From positions 16,405-80,404 of the forward strand of contig NZ_JALPVJ010000035.1 of assembly GCF_023544445.1 (NCBI RefSeq): a stretch of 64,000 nucleotides of DNA, in the 5' to 3' direction. The stretch comes from Actinoplanes sp. M2I2 (GTDB taxonomy: Bacteria > Actinomycetota > Actinomycetes > Mycobacteriales > Micromonosporaceae). The notes below the pieces were generated by a model. The model was given only the letters and a program-made list of their open reading frames with translations. It did not search any database and was not told the origin of the DNA. Of this stretch, positions 33,703 to 42,882 are shown piece after piece (within the stretch, counting starts at the first letter, position 1; each line of letters opens with the position of its first letter). The translations under genes were made by a program, and so were the position numbers.

Positions 33703-34935
33703 TCAGTGCCCTGTCATCGAAAGATCGGCTTTGGTTCCACGGCGCCACACCGCTTCGATGTTGAGGGTGTCGGCGATGTCCGTGGGCGGATCACCCTTGA
33801 CCAGAAGCAGATCGGCGCGCAGTCCTTCGGCGATGCGTCCTCGGTCGGACAGACCGAATCGCTGCGCCGGCTGCATGGTGGCCGAGGACAGAGCCTCCGC
33901 CGGGGTCAGTCCGGCCGCGACCAGCATCTGCAGTTCGTGGTGAACGCTCGCGCCGTGCGCGAGCCCGCCCAGGGCCGGCACCGGAACCGAGGCGTCGGTG
34001 CCGGCGAGCAGGGTCACCCCGGCCTCGTGCAGCGCTCGGACCGAGGCGAGCACGTCCGCGAGCCGGCCTTGCGGGTAATGGTTGAAGGAGCTCTGCAGGG
34101 TTGCCAGCCAGTGTGGGCTGAGCCGTGTGTGCACCCGCGGGTCGAACGCGAAACGCTCACCGGTAATACCCATGATCGAGGCGTTGAGGACCACGCAGGG
34201 AACGACGAAGACACCGGAGGCGGCGATGAGGTCGATGATCTGCGGCGTCGGCGGCTGGTCCAGGAACAGGTGGACCAGACCATCGACGCCGGCTTCCAAG
34301 GCCATACGGGTGGCCTCGACGGTCAGCGCGTGCGCGACTGTCAGCATCCCGCACCGGCGGGCTTCGGCGACACCGGCGTTCAGGGTGGCCTGGTCGAGCA
34401 TCGGCAGGCCGGGAGCATGTGCGGTCGTGCCGTCGTCGATCAGGAACTTGATGTAGTCGGACCCGGACCCGGTCAGTTGCGGGATGAAGGCGACAGCTTC
34501 GTCAGGTGTACGGGAGAAGGGCATGACGACGTCTTGCCAGCCCTCTTCGTCCTGCCCGGGCATTGCTCCTTCCGGCACGATCTCACTGGGGTGCCCGCCC
34601 GGTGGGGTGATACCGAAACCCGATGAACGGACGTCAGCAAGCTGATCGTTTCCGGTGATGTGGTTTCGGCGACCAGCGGTGAGAACACCCCCCATCTCCA
34701 GTTCGGTTGTCACTCCGAAGGTGAGGGCCAGGCGCAGGGCCTCCGGCGAGGTGTGCACATGGGCGTCGATGAGGCCGGGGAGAAGAGTCATGCCGGCGGC
34801 ATCGACGACTTCGGCGCCCGGCTGGTCCACCGGTGCGCCGACTGAGCGGATCACGGCATCGTCGATGACGACGGTCCGTTCGCTCAGCACCCGCGTCCCG
34901 TCGAAGATCCGGGCATTGGTGATGACTGTTGTCAT
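33703..34935 (-). CDS. amidohydrolase family protein
   Basis: 410-residue metal-dependent amidohydrolase (imidazolonepropionase/prolidase-like). Seen: GLIDAHVHT (HxH) near residue 60, DYIKFLIDDG with the Lys that is carboxylated in this family, VAHALTVEA and GLVHLF with the two metal His, and LLAGTDAS with the Asp. All metal ligands can be placed. The start lies 36 bases after the amidase stop, so it is an operon partner. Known chemistry: hydrolysis of cyclic amides or amidated dipeptides; the substrate is unknown. Confidence 0.93.
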   Translation of the reverse strand: MTTVITNARIFDGTRVLSERTVVIDDAVIRSVGAPVDQPGAEVVDAAGMTLLPGLIDAHVHTSPEALRLALTFGVTTELEMGGVLTAGRRNHITGNDQLADVRSSGFGITPPGGHPSEIVPEGAMPGQDEEGWQDVVMPFSRTPDEAVAFIPQLTGSGSDYIKFLIDDGTTAHAPGLPMLDQATLNAGVAEARRCGMLTVAHALTVEATRMALEAGVDGLVHLFLDQPPTPQIIDLIAASGVFVVPCVVLNASIMGITGERFAFDPRVHTRLSPHWLATLQSSFNHYPQGRLADVLASVRALHEAGVTLLAGTDASVPVPALGGLAHGASVHHELQMLVAAGLTPAEALSSATMQPAQRFGLSDRGRIAEGLRADLLLVKGDPPTDIADTLNIEAVWRRGTKADLSMTGH

Positions 34936-34971
34936 GGGACTTCCTTGGGAGAGGTTGGTGCGGGTATGGGC

Positions 34972-36468
34972 TCAGGCTTGTTCGATGGCCTGGCCGACCC
35001 GGTACAACGTCGCCTCGTCGAAGTGGCGACCGATGATCTGCAGCCCGACCGGCAGACCGTCGACGGTTCCGCAGGGGACGCTGAGGGCAGGGTGGTGGGT
35101 GATGTTGAACGGAGTGGTGTTGGCCGACATCTCGATCGCGGCCTGCACCGATGCTCCCGGTCCGGCGGCGGGGTCGGGCAGGAGGCGAGCGGTCTGCGGA
35201 GTCGTCGGGGTCACCAGGACGTCGTAGCGCTGCAGAGCCTCGTCGTAGGCCGCGCGCAGGGTCCGGGTCCGGTTGACCGCCTTGGCGTAGTTCAGCCGCC
35301 CCTGCTTGGCGTCGACATAGCGGCCGACCAGGGTGAACAGCATGACGTTGGCCGGCCGGTCGGCGACGGTGTCACGCTTGTCGAACAGGTGCTGCATGAG
35401 GTCTACCGGGTAGTGGTCGGCCCGGCCGAACGCGAATCCCTGGTTGCGCAGCACCGTCTCGGCCATACCTTCGATCGCGATGGCCGTCCAGAGCACCGGA
35501 CCGAGCGCGTGCAGGGGCACCGAGACGTCCTCGACCACGGCTCCGAGCTCACGCAGCGACTCGGCCGCCGCCCGCACGGCCCGGTCGACCTCGGCCTCAC
35601 CGTTGGCGATCCCGAAGCCTTCCCGCAGAATTCCGACCCGCAGTCCGCGTACGTCCTGGGCCAGCGCGCCGAGGTAGTCGCCGACGCGGACGTCACGCTG
35701 CCGGGGGTCGATGCCGTCCGGCCCGGCCAGGACGCTGAGGAAGCGGGCATTATCGGCGACCGTCCGCGTCATCGGTCCGACGTGGTCGAAGAACCCCTCC
35801 AGCGGCGCGATTCCGGTGTAGGGCACCAGACCGTACGTCGGCTTGAGCCCGACGACTCCGGACCAGGAGGCGGGCATCCGGATCGACCCCGCCTGGTCGG
35901 CCCCGAGCGTCATGTCGGCGTCGCCGGTCACCAGGGCCACGGCGCTGCCGCTGGACGACCCGCCGGAGGAGGTGCCGATCCGGTGAGGGTTGTGGGTGGG
36001 CCCGCTGTGCGCGGTGTGGCTGCCGCCCGACATGCAGAAGTACTCGTTGGTGGTCTTGCCGACGATCTCCGCGCCCGCTTCGAGAGCGCGGGTGACCACC
36101 GTGGCGTCCCCGGCCGGCACGTAGTCGGCCAGCACGTCGGAACCGTTGCCCATGGGCAGACCGGACACCATGATGCTGTCCTTGACCCCCAGCCGGACCC
36201 CAGCCAGCGGGCCGGTCGCGGCACCCGGGATCGAGGCGCGGACCTCCCAGGCGTGGTGCGGGTCCTCCTCGGCCGAGGGCACCCGGAACGTGACGGCGTC
36301 GCGCCCAGGCAGGACCGCGATCTCGGGAACGGCCTCGAGGGCGTCGTAGACCCCGAGCATGCCGGTGATCATCGCGGTGTACTCCTCGGCCGCGTCGGCG
36401 ACGGCCGTGTAGCCGAGCTCCTTCGCGAGAGCGGAGATGTCGGCCGTGGTCGGCTTGGGAACAGACAT
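34972..36468 (-). CDS. amidase signature family enzyme
   Basis: 498-residue amidase. Seen: catalytic Lys in GVKDSIMVSG, the Gly/Ser-rich signature GTSSGGSSSGSAVALVTGDA with the cis-Ser, and the nucleophile Ser in GADQAGSIRMPASWSG. Length is normal. The ATG at 36468 follows GGAGGA at 6 bases; an ATG-like start six codons earlier is less favoured. It precedes the amidohydrolase by 36 bases, suggesting consecutive cleavage of an amide or cyclic-amide compound. A palindromic operator sits 30 bases upstream, with a TetR gene above it. Confidence 0.94.
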   Translation of the reverse strand: MSVPKPTTADISALAKELGYTAVADAAEEYTAMITGMLGVYDALEAVPEIAVLPGRDAVTFRVPSAEEDPHHAWEVRASIPGAATGPLAGVRLGVKDSIMVSGLPMGNGSDVLADYVPAGDATVVTRALEAGAEIVGKTTNEYFCMSGGSHTAHSGPTHNPHRIGTSSGGSSSGSAVALVTGDADMTLGADQAGSIRMPASWSGVVGLKPTYGLVPYTGIAPLEGFFDHVGPMTRTVADNARFLSVLAGPDGIDPRQRDVRVGDYLGALAQDVRGLRVGILREGFGIANGEAEVDRAVRAAAESLRELGAVVEDVSVPLHALGPVLWTAIAIEGMAETVLRNQGFAFGRADHYPVDLMQHLFDKRDTVADRPANVMLFTLVGRYVDAKQGRLNYAKAVNRTRTLRAAYDEALQRYDVLVTPTTPQTARLLPDPAAGPGASVQAAIEMSANTTPFNITHHPALSVPCGTVDGLPVGLQIIGRHFDEATLYRVGQAIEQA

Positions 36469-36497
36469 GGAAAGTCCTCCAGACAATGATCATAATT

Positions 36498-36519
36498 CGC
36501 TAACGGGTAGACGTTAGCG
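36498..36519. promoter_or_regulatory. operator upstream of amidase operon
   Basis: CGCTAAC, 8 bases (GGGTAGAC), GTTAGCG: perfect 7-bp arms, 30 bases before the amidase ATG. It has the same architecture as 31870-31891. Confidence 0.7.
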
Positions 36520-36637
36520 GTTGAACATGGCCTGGTGGCAAGGGCTGCACCGACAAATGTGGCCCAAGACTCAGCATCGACTCAACCTGATTGACGTGCG
36601 GCTGACGGCCGGACGTGAGTGACACACCGGAACGGTG

Positions 36638-37375
36638 TTACGCCTGCGGACGGTTCCGATCCGCGTCCTGCGAGCGAGCCAGACGATCAAGCCAGTGCTG
36701 CATCAGGACCCGTTCGGCCGGATGCAGCTCGCTGCTCGTGTCGAGCAGAACGTTCAGCGCGGCTGCTGTCCCCACGATGCCGGCCTCGGGCGCCTCGGGC
36801 TGGTCCGACACGATCGAGCGGATGAGCATTTCCCGCATCCGCACAGATTCGTCGAGCGAACGGTCCTGCTCGGGAACCGACAGCAAGGTGAACGTCGCGC
36901 CGATGCCGGCCGCGGTGACGGAGAACGCGGCGAAGTCCTCGTCGACGCGGAGCAGTCCGGCTTCGGCGAGGCGGCGGATGGAGTAGCGCAGACCCTCGTT
37001 GGCGGCCACGGCGGCGAACGACGGCGTGGCCGGATCGGCGCGGCCGTACATGACCGAGTACAGGTAGGGATTCGCCAGCCCGAAGGCGACGTGCTGATCC
37101 CAGCCCTTACGGAGGATCTCGACCGGATCGTCCGACTGCTCGAGACCGCGATAGCTACGCTGATGAATCAGGAAACCCTCACGCGCGACCGCGTCGAGCA
37201 ACCCGTTCATGCTGCCGAACAATCGGTAGATCGTAGGTGGCTGGACGCCCGCCGCATCGCAAACCGCACGAGTCGACACTCGCTCGTTTCCGCCCTCCGC
37301 GAGCAGGCCCATCGCGGCAGCGACGATCCGCTCCCCTGTCGAGGCGGTTCCTGACGACGAGCTGGCATCGGGCAT
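36638..37375 (-). CDS. TetR family regulator, paralog of the 31899 gene
   Basis: 245 residues. HTH: RIVAAAMGLLAEGG, TRAVCDAAGVQPPTIYRLFG. Ligand domain with GWDQHVAFGLANPYLYSVMYG, as in the TetR at 31899-32618. It is encoded upstream of the amidase operon on the same strand with 169 bases between; the operator lies in that gap. Probable local repressor, with possible cross-talk with its paralog because helix and operator are both alike. Confidence 0.93.
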   Translation of the reverse strand: MPDASSSSGTASTGERIVAAAMGLLAEGGNERVSTRAVCDAAGVQPPTIYRLFGSMNGLLDAVAREGFLIHQRSYRGLEQSDDPVEILRKGWDQHVAFGLANPYLYSVMYGRADPATPSFAAVAANEGLRYSIRRLAEAGLLRVDEDFAAFSVTAAGIGATFTLLSVPEQDRSLDESVRMREMLIRSIVSDQPEAPEAGIVGTAAALNVLLDTSSELHPAERVLMQHWLDRLARSQDADRNRPQA

Positions 37376-37783
37376 GGCAGAGCAATAATACGGGCCAAGC
37401 CCCGCCGGGACGGCCAGGGAGGGTCACATCGACCGGGCCCGGCGCCCATCCTCACTTCCCGATCGAGTCGAGACCAGTCCTCGGCGATGAGGCCGACAGG
37501 ATCCCACCCGGTAAGAGGAGATCTTCACCAGGCAGTTCTCTACCGTGCTGAACCGGCTCGGGATAACCCGTGGAGCGGCCGGGTTAACGGGCGGCCGGCG
37601 CAATTCTGTGATCCCGGTCGGTGGGACGCAAGATCAGCGGCAGTACCGGCGGCAGTGCTCATCGTGTCATGGGTTTCCTCGAATCATCAAAGGCTTCTTT
37701 TCGCCAGGCGGCCCGGTGCGATACCGCCCGGCGAGATGGTGGCGGTCACCTTGCCTCCGGCATTGCATCGGTGCTCGCTGGTG
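37376..37783. other. 408 bp without a recognisable gene
   Basis: Between the TetR start and the stop of the NmrA-like gene. Must contain the TetR promoter. The long plus-strand frame running through it is a shadow of the next gene's high GC3. Confidence 0.5.
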
Positions 37784-38620
37784 TCATCGGAAAGCGCCGG
37801 TGTTGCGTTCGCACCACGCGCGGAAGGTGCCGGGTCGCCGGCCGGTGACATTCGCGATGTCGTCGGTGAGCACGCCCGCGCGTCCTGTACGGAACATGGT
37901 GTAGAGGTTTTCGATCACCGGAACCAGCTGCGGCGAACCGTGGGAATGGGCCGCTGCGTGCTCGGCCGGGGTGTTCTCGATGAACGTGATCGGGCGACCG
38001 AGGACGTCGGCGAGGATGCCGACCTGTTCGCGGCTGGTCAGCGCTTCGGGCCCGCTGAGGATGTAGGCCCTGCCCTCGTGGCCGGGCCGGGTCAGCGTTA
38101 CCGCGGCCACCGCGGCGATGTCGTCGCTGTCGACGGCGGGCAGCCGGCCCTCACCGCACGGGTCACTGACTGTGCCGGCCTGCTTGATCGAGTCACACCA
38201 CCACAGCGCGTTGGTCATCAGTGTGTTGGGCCGCAGCATGGTGACCTGCAGGCCCGAGGCGCGCAGCAGGTCCTCCCGGGCCCGGAAGAAGGTGCCCATG
38301 ATCGGCAGGGGCTCGAGTACTGCGCCGATGGAGGTCATCGCGACGATCCGGTCGACGCCCGCACCACGGGCGGCGGCGATCAGTGTCTCGGTCTGCGCCG
38401 GCTGAGGGCTGGCCTGCATGTGGAAGATCGCGGACGTGCCCCTGGCGGCCCGGGTCATGCTGTCGAGGTCGTCAAGGTCGCCAGTGACGACCTCGACGCC
38501 GGACGGCAGGTTCGCGGTGGCCGGGCTGCGCACCAACGCCCGGACGTCGTGACCCTGTTCGGTGAGCAGGGCCACCAGCTTCCCACCAACATTGCCGGTT
38601 GCTCCGGTGATCAGAAACAT
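37784..38620 (-). CDS. NmrA-like NAD(P)-binding protein
   Basis: 278-residue atypical SDR. Seen: MFLITGATGNVGGKLVALL at the N-terminus (GxxGxxG), VVTGDLDD, VDRIVAMTSIGA, and a C-terminal AWCERNTGAFR. The Tyr-Lys pair of catalytic SDRs is not evident, as in NmrA-like sensors or quinone reductase (QOR2)-like enzymes. The ATG at 38620 follows AAGGAGA. Divergent from the XRE-type regulator at 38785, which is its likely controller. Confidence 0.9.
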   Translation of the reverse strand: MFLITGATGNVGGKLVALLTEQGHDVRALVRSPATANLPSGVEVVTGDLDDLDSMTRAARGTSAIFHMQASPQPAQTETLIAAARGAGVDRIVAMTSIGAVLEPLPIMGTFFRAREDLLRASGLQVTMLRPNTLMTNALWWCDSIKQAGTVSDPCGEGRLPAVDSDDIAAVAAVTLTRPGHEGRAYILSGPEALTSREQVGILADVLGRPITFIENTPAEHAAAHSHGSPQLVPVIENLYTMFRTGRAGVLTDDIANVTGRRPGTFRAWCERNTGAFR

Positions 38621-38784
38621 CGAACATTCTCCTTGCGTCACGAATGGCTTCACCGTGTTCCGGACACCAGATTGACCCCCGCGGGACCCGACAGCGTGGC
38701 CCCGTTTGTCCCACCCGGAAATCGATTACCGGGTGGGACGGACAGGGCCAGACAGTGACGCCAGGATTCGGCATAGTCGGTGGT

Positions 38785-39645
38785 ATGACACACATGACGC
38801 TGGGCTCGGTGCTGAGAGCATGGCGGGAACGGGTGAACCCCGTCGACGTAGGCCTGCCGGCCAGGCGCGGTGACCGGCGCACCCCCGGCCTGCGCCGCGA
38901 AGAGGTGGCCTGGCTGGCCGGGGTGTCAGCGGACTACATCAAACGCATCGAACAGGACCGCGCCCAACCCAGCGGCGAGGTGGTGCGGGCACTGGCCCGG
39001 GCCCTGCGCGTCACCCGCGAGGAACACCAGATGCTGGCCGGCCTGGCCGGACACGCCTCGCCCCCGGGCGCAAGCGTGCCGCAACACGTCACCCCCGGGG
39101 TGCAGCGCATGGCCGACCGCCTCGCCGACGTGCCGCTGGCCATCTACGACGTGACCTGGACCCTGCTGACCGCGAACCCGTCCTGGGCGGCGCTGTTCGG
39201 CGATCCGGCCAAGGACAGCGGACGCCGCCGGAACCTGGTGTGGCAGCACTTCACCGGCGCCGACACCCCCGTGCGACACGACGACCTCGACCGCCACGAA
39301 CGGTCGCTCACCGCGGATCTGCGCGACGCCGCCCACCGGTACCCGCACGACCCGGAACTCGCCTCCATGGTCACCGCCCTACGCGAGTACAGCTCCCGGT
39401 TCGCCGACCTGTGGGAACAGCCGACGGTGGCGCGCCACGGCGGGATCCGGAAGATGATCCCGAACACCGTGGTCGGTGAACTCACCCTCGACTGCGACGT
39501 CCTCACCGTCCACGACGCCGAACTACGAGTCGTCATGTTCACCGCCGCACCCAGCTCACCCGACGCCGACAAACTCGCCGTTCTGAACGTCATCGGCCTG
39601 CAGACAATGACCACCCATTCCGAAACCACTCACCACGGAACCTGA
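38785..39645 (+). CDS. XRE-family regulator, MmyB-like
   Basis: 286 residues. N-terminal HTH (LGSVLRAWRERVNP, GLRREEVAWLAGVSADYIKR, IEQDRAQPS) followed by an MmyB-type ligand domain (YDVTWTLLTANPSWAALFGD, LVWQHFTGAD, a WEQPTVARHGG region, and a final LTVHDAELRVVMFTAAP). This is the common actinobacterial type placed divergent from an SDR or NmrA gene, as here. ATG 38785 directly precedes the HTH; the frame is open 47 codons upstream without conserved sequence. Confidence 0.94.
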   Translation: MTHMTLGSVLRAWRERVNPVDVGLPARRGDRRTPGLRREEVAWLAGVSADYIKRIEQDRAQPSGEVVRALARALRVTREEHQMLAGLAGHASPPGASVPQHVTPGVQRMADRLADVPLAIYDVTWTLLTANPSWAALFGDPAKDSGRRRNLVWQHFTGADTPVRHDDLDRHERSLTADLRDAAHRYPHDPELASMVTALREYSSRFADLWEQPTVARHGGIRKMIPNTVVGELTLDCDVLTVHDAELRVVMFTAAPSSPDADKLAVLNVIGLQTMTTHSETTHHGT

Positions 39646-39649
39646 AACC

Positions 39650-39830
39650 ATGACGAACAGACCGGTCATTGCCGTGCCCTGGTAACCCGTGCCGATGAAG
39701 GCATCGGCCTGGAAATGGTACGGCAGCTCGGACAAGCAATCCACCGCATACACGTCGGCGCCCACGACGAACACAAGGACGCTCTGCCCAGCAGACAATG
39801 CCACCGACGTCCTGGCCATCGATGTGGTCG
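39650..39830 (+). pseudogene. 5' relic of an SDR gene with frameshift
   Basis: ATG at 39650 opens MTNRPVIAV, then a frameshift leads into ALVTRADEGIGLEMVRQLGQ and AIHRIHVGAHDEHKDA. This is the SDR cofactor-binding start (ALVTGAxxGIG in intact members), with the first glycine changed to Arg. It decays after about 60 codons. Confidence 0.7.
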
Positions 39831-40187
39831 GCTGCGTGCGCATGACCCATGTATGCGAAAGACCTTTCCACCCTCAGATCACCGACCTCGGTAGCGGCTG
39901 CGGTCACTCGACGGCACCGGCGCCGTCATCGCTTTCGAGCTCGCCACCGCCGAGCACCGACCACCGGCACCTATGGCGACCGCGACCTGTCCCTGTAGGA
40001 CTGCCGGCGCCCCACCGATCGTCTGAGCCGCGCGGGGTCGTGGAGAGCCCGACGTAGACGATGGCGAAGTCGAGGGCGGGTATGACTTGCCCAGCTGCCG
40101 CCGGCGGTAGCACCCAGCACGGGTCGTGTCGGGTACTGCCGCATCCTCAGCGTCAACCCGGATGACGGTGGGAGATCAACGGGTGGT
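39831..40187. other. 357 bp without a recognisable gene
   Basis: Continuation of the decayed SDR region to the stop of the epimerase-like gene. Nothing recognised. Confidence 0.45.
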
Positions 40188-41093
40188 TCATCGGGTGAAA
40201 TAGAAGCCCTGGTCGAGGTCCTCCAGCAGCCCGGGGTGCTGCGGTTGCCAGTCGATGACGGATTGGGTGAGTGCGCTGGAGGCGGGAATGTCCTGTCCGG
40301 TGATGAAGGCGAGCTCACCGAACTCGCTGAAATGACGGGGCGCGTCAGCCTCCTCGAGGCTGATCGTCGGGAGATTCAAATGCTTCCCGATACGCTCGGC
40401 GATGTCACGGAAGGGAATGCCCTCGTCGCCGACCGCGTGCAGGATCGACCCCGCGGGGGCGGATTCAGCGGCGAGCCGGAAGACGCGGGCCGCGTCCAGT
40501 TGATGTACGGCAGGCCAGCGGTTGTCGCCGGTGCCGATGTAGGCGGATGCGTGATGCTCACGGGCCGCAGCGATGAATCCGGGGATGAATCCGGACCGAT
40601 CGGCCTGTCCGTGCACTGAGGTGCCGAGTCGGACCACGACGCCGCGCACGCCCTCGCCGGACATCTTGAGCAGGTCCTGCTCCGTTTCGCGGCGGGGCCC
40701 GGCGGAAGCGGGATCGCCCAGGTCGTTCTCGTCAAGCACCTGGCCGGGACGCATGAGTGCCGTGCCGGAGGCGATGACGAGAGAGCGATCGGATCCGGCG
40801 ACGGCCTCGCCGAGTGCGGCGATGACGCGCCGGTCGGCTGCCACAGTAGCGTTGAAGTCATCCCAGTCCGGCGGGAATGCCACATGAATGACCCCGTCGG
40901 ACGCACGCGCAGCGTCCTGAAGCACTTCGAGGTCGTCCAGCGATCCGCGGATCACCTTCGCACCCGCCTCGGTGAGTGCACCGGCGGATCGATCCGAGCG
41001 CGCAAGGCCGGCGACGTCATGGCCCGCTGCGATGAGGTCGTGCACGACGGCGGTGCCGATGAAGCCGGTTCCGCCGGTGATGAAGATTCGCAT
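40188..41093 (-). CDS. extended SDR, NAD-dependent epimerase/dehydratase-like
   Basis: 301 residues. N-terminal IFITGGTGFIGTAVVHDL (TGxxGxxG), then VIHVAFPPDWDD and VRLGTSVHGQADRSG. The classical YxxxK is not obvious, and the protein resembles atypical extended SDRs with reductase function. The start follows AGGAG. No partner genes are close on the same strand except the esterase upstream, with 44 bases between them, so they may be co-transcribed. Confidence 0.9.
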   Translation of the reverse strand: MRIFITGGTGFIGTAVVHDLIAAGHDVAGLARSDRSAGALTEAGAKVIRGSLDDLEVLQDAARASDGVIHVAFPPDWDDFNATVAADRRVIAALGEAVAGSDRSLVIASGTALMRPGQVLDENDLGDPASAGPRRETEQDLLKMSGEGVRGVVVRLGTSVHGQADRSGFIPGFIAAAREHHASAYIGTGDNRWPAVHQLDAARVFRLAAESAPAGSILHAVGDEGIPFRDIAERIGKHLNLPTISLEEADAPRHFSEFGELAFITGQDIPASSALTQSVIDWQPQHPGLLEDLDQGFYFTR

Positions 41094-41137
41094 GACTGCT
41101 CCTAGGTATGCCTGGGGGGAATGCCGGGTCAGCGCGT

Positions 41138-42799
41138 TCAGATTCCGTTCCAGAACGCGCAGTTGTGGATGGCGGTCAGTGCGGAGGTCGAGACAGCTTC
41201 GCTGTCGCCGCCGGGCTGCAGTGACAGCAGATTCCCGTTCGAGCGCAGCTGCGGCCAGGCGGGAATGCCGTTGGAGTTGGGGTCTCCGGTGCGAGCGAAA
41301 GAGGAGACAGCGCCGAGCTCCTGCTGTTGGAGGACCTGCTCATTCGCGGTGGTGGCAGTCGGTAGGCCGGCTTCGGAGAAGAGGAACCAGTCGGCTACGT
41401 GGTAGCTGCCACCGGGCATTCCTGCCGGGACGAACGCAGCGGGAGTAGCGTCCGGGTCGTCCATGATGAAGGCATAGGTGGGACTGCGCTGCGCAAGGCT
41501 CTGATTGACCCGCAGTGCCGGGCAGATCGTGTTGGAGTCCGCGGTGACCGTGCGCCAGGCGAGAAACGGCGACGCGAAGTGGTCCAGGCGGTAGGTCTTC
41601 AGCACGGCGTCTGCCGCTGCGCCGTACTGAGCCTGCACCAGGTTCCGGTAAGCGGCACCGGTGGTAGGTGCTCCCGTCAGATTCTCGTCGCGTGCGACAC
41701 CGATCATCACCGGAACGCGGTGGACGGATCCGTTGCGGATGCCCGCTACGAACGTGGTGGGCAGGATGTTGCGGTTCAGTGTCGGAGCGGTGGTGCCGTG
41801 TCCCCCGGCGTACTGGAAGCCGGAGCCGGCCGTCTTCAGTACGGCGGCGACGGACATCTCGCGGAGGCAGGCGCCGGTGTCGCACCCTGCGGCGCGAGCG
41901 AAGTCGGTGCCCTTCTGCTGGGCCTGCGCCGCCGACGGGAGGTCGGACTTGCAGTCTTGGGTTTCCAGCTGCAAGGGGAAGGCGGTGCCGGTTGCGGATC
42001 CCGTGACAGGGTTGTAGTAGCCGCTGTAGGAGATCGCGCGTTGGAACAGCCCGGCGGAGGATGGCGAGACGAGCTGATGGCAGACGCTGGAGCCACCCGC
42101 TGATTCGCCCATGAGAGTGACGCGTCGGCGGTCACCGCCGAACATTGCGATGTTCCGCTGCACCCACCGGAGCGCAGCCTGCTGGTCGAGCAGGCCGTAA
42201 TCACCCGGGTCCTTGCCGAGCAGCGGGGCAGCCAGGAAGCCGAGCGCGCCGAGCCGGTAGTTGATGGATACGACGATCGTTCCGGTGTCGGCGAGGCGGC
42301 GGTAGTCGGCGTTGCCGCTGCCGGAGATGAAACCACCAGGGTGCAGCTGCACGACGACCGGCAGGTTCTTACGGGACGCCGCGGTCGATGAGCGTGGTGC
42401 CGTGATGTTGAGGAAGAGACAGTCCTCTGCGCCGGTTCCGTCGCCCTGGACACACGGGGAGCCGAAAGCGGTCGCCTGCCGAACGTCTGTCCACCGGCCG
42501 ATTCCTCGCGGGGCAGCCCAGCGAAGGTTGCCGACAGGCGCGGCTGCGAACGGAAGGCCGAGCCATTCAGGGCTGCCGTCCCGCGAGGTCCCACAAACCA
42601 TCCCGCTTGCGGTCTCGACCGTTGTCCCCGCCGCACACGCCCCCGGAGCAGTGGTGACACGAGCTTCGGCGGCGCCGGTGGCGGCGAACACGGTGCTCGA
42701 GTTGCTCAGCGTGATGCCGAGGAGGGCGGCCACGCTGAGCAAGATGGCACCTCGCCTCAGCGCGGCCAGGACGGGGTAAAGGGGGTTACTTCCCGGCAT
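41138..42799 (-). CDS. secreted type-B carboxylesterase
   Basis: 553 residues with an N-terminal membrane or signal segment (GAILLSVAALLGITLSNS, then FAATGAA). Esterase/lipase body: QLHPGGFISGSG oxyanion motif (HPGG instead of the usual HGGG), nucleophile elbow LMGESAGGSSV, and YHVADW carrying the likely His. Para-nitrobenzyl-esterase type, probably extracellular. ATG 42799 is preferred over a GTG at 42835 that would sit in the operator region. Divergent from a TetR gene, with two operator copies between. Confidence 0.92.
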   Translation of the reverse strand: MPGSNPLYPVLAALRRGAILLSVAALLGITLSNSSTVFAATGAAEARVTTAPGACAAGTTVETASGMVCGTSRDGSPEWLGLPFAAAPVGNLRWAAPRGIGRWTDVRQATAFGSPCVQGDGTGAEDCLFLNITAPRSSTAASRKNLPVVVQLHPGGFISGSGNADYRRLADTGTIVVSINYRLGALGFLAAPLLGKDPGDYGLLDQQAALRWVQRNIAMFGGDRRRVTLMGESAGGSSVCHQLVSPSSAGLFQRAISYSGYYNPVTGSATGTAFPLQLETQDCKSDLPSAAQAQQKGTDFARAAGCDTGACLREMSVAAVLKTAGSGFQYAGGHGTTAPTLNRNILPTTFVAGIRNGSVHRVPVMIGVARDENLTGAPTTGAAYRNLVQAQYGAAADAVLKTYRLDHFASPFLAWRTVTADSNTICPALRVNQSLAQRSPTYAFIMDDPDATPAAFVPAGMPGGSYHVADWFLFSEAGLPTATTANEQVLQQQELGAVSSFARTGDPNSNGIPAWPQLRSNGNLLSLQPGGDSEAVSTSALTAIHNCAFWNGI

Positions 42800-42816
42800 G
42801 TCGACTCCAGTTTTGA

Positions 42817-42868
42817 TGTCAGGTTCTGCTGTCACTGGACGCTAGCATGATGACAGCATCTGCTGTCA
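42817..42868. promoter_or_regulatory. two operator copies between esterase and TetR genes
   Basis: TGACAGCATCTGCTGTCA at 42851-42868 is a perfect palindrome (8-bp arms, 2-bp centre). TGTCAGGTTCTGCTGTCA at 42817-42834 matches it at 15 of 18 positions. Their centres are 34 bp apart. Confidence 0.75.
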
Positions 42869-42882
42869 ACTATGCTGACCGG

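Noticed and set aside
37487..38758. 423-codon plus-strand open frame
   Set aside because: Opposite strand of the NmrA-like gene; composition and lack of motifs mark it as a shadow.
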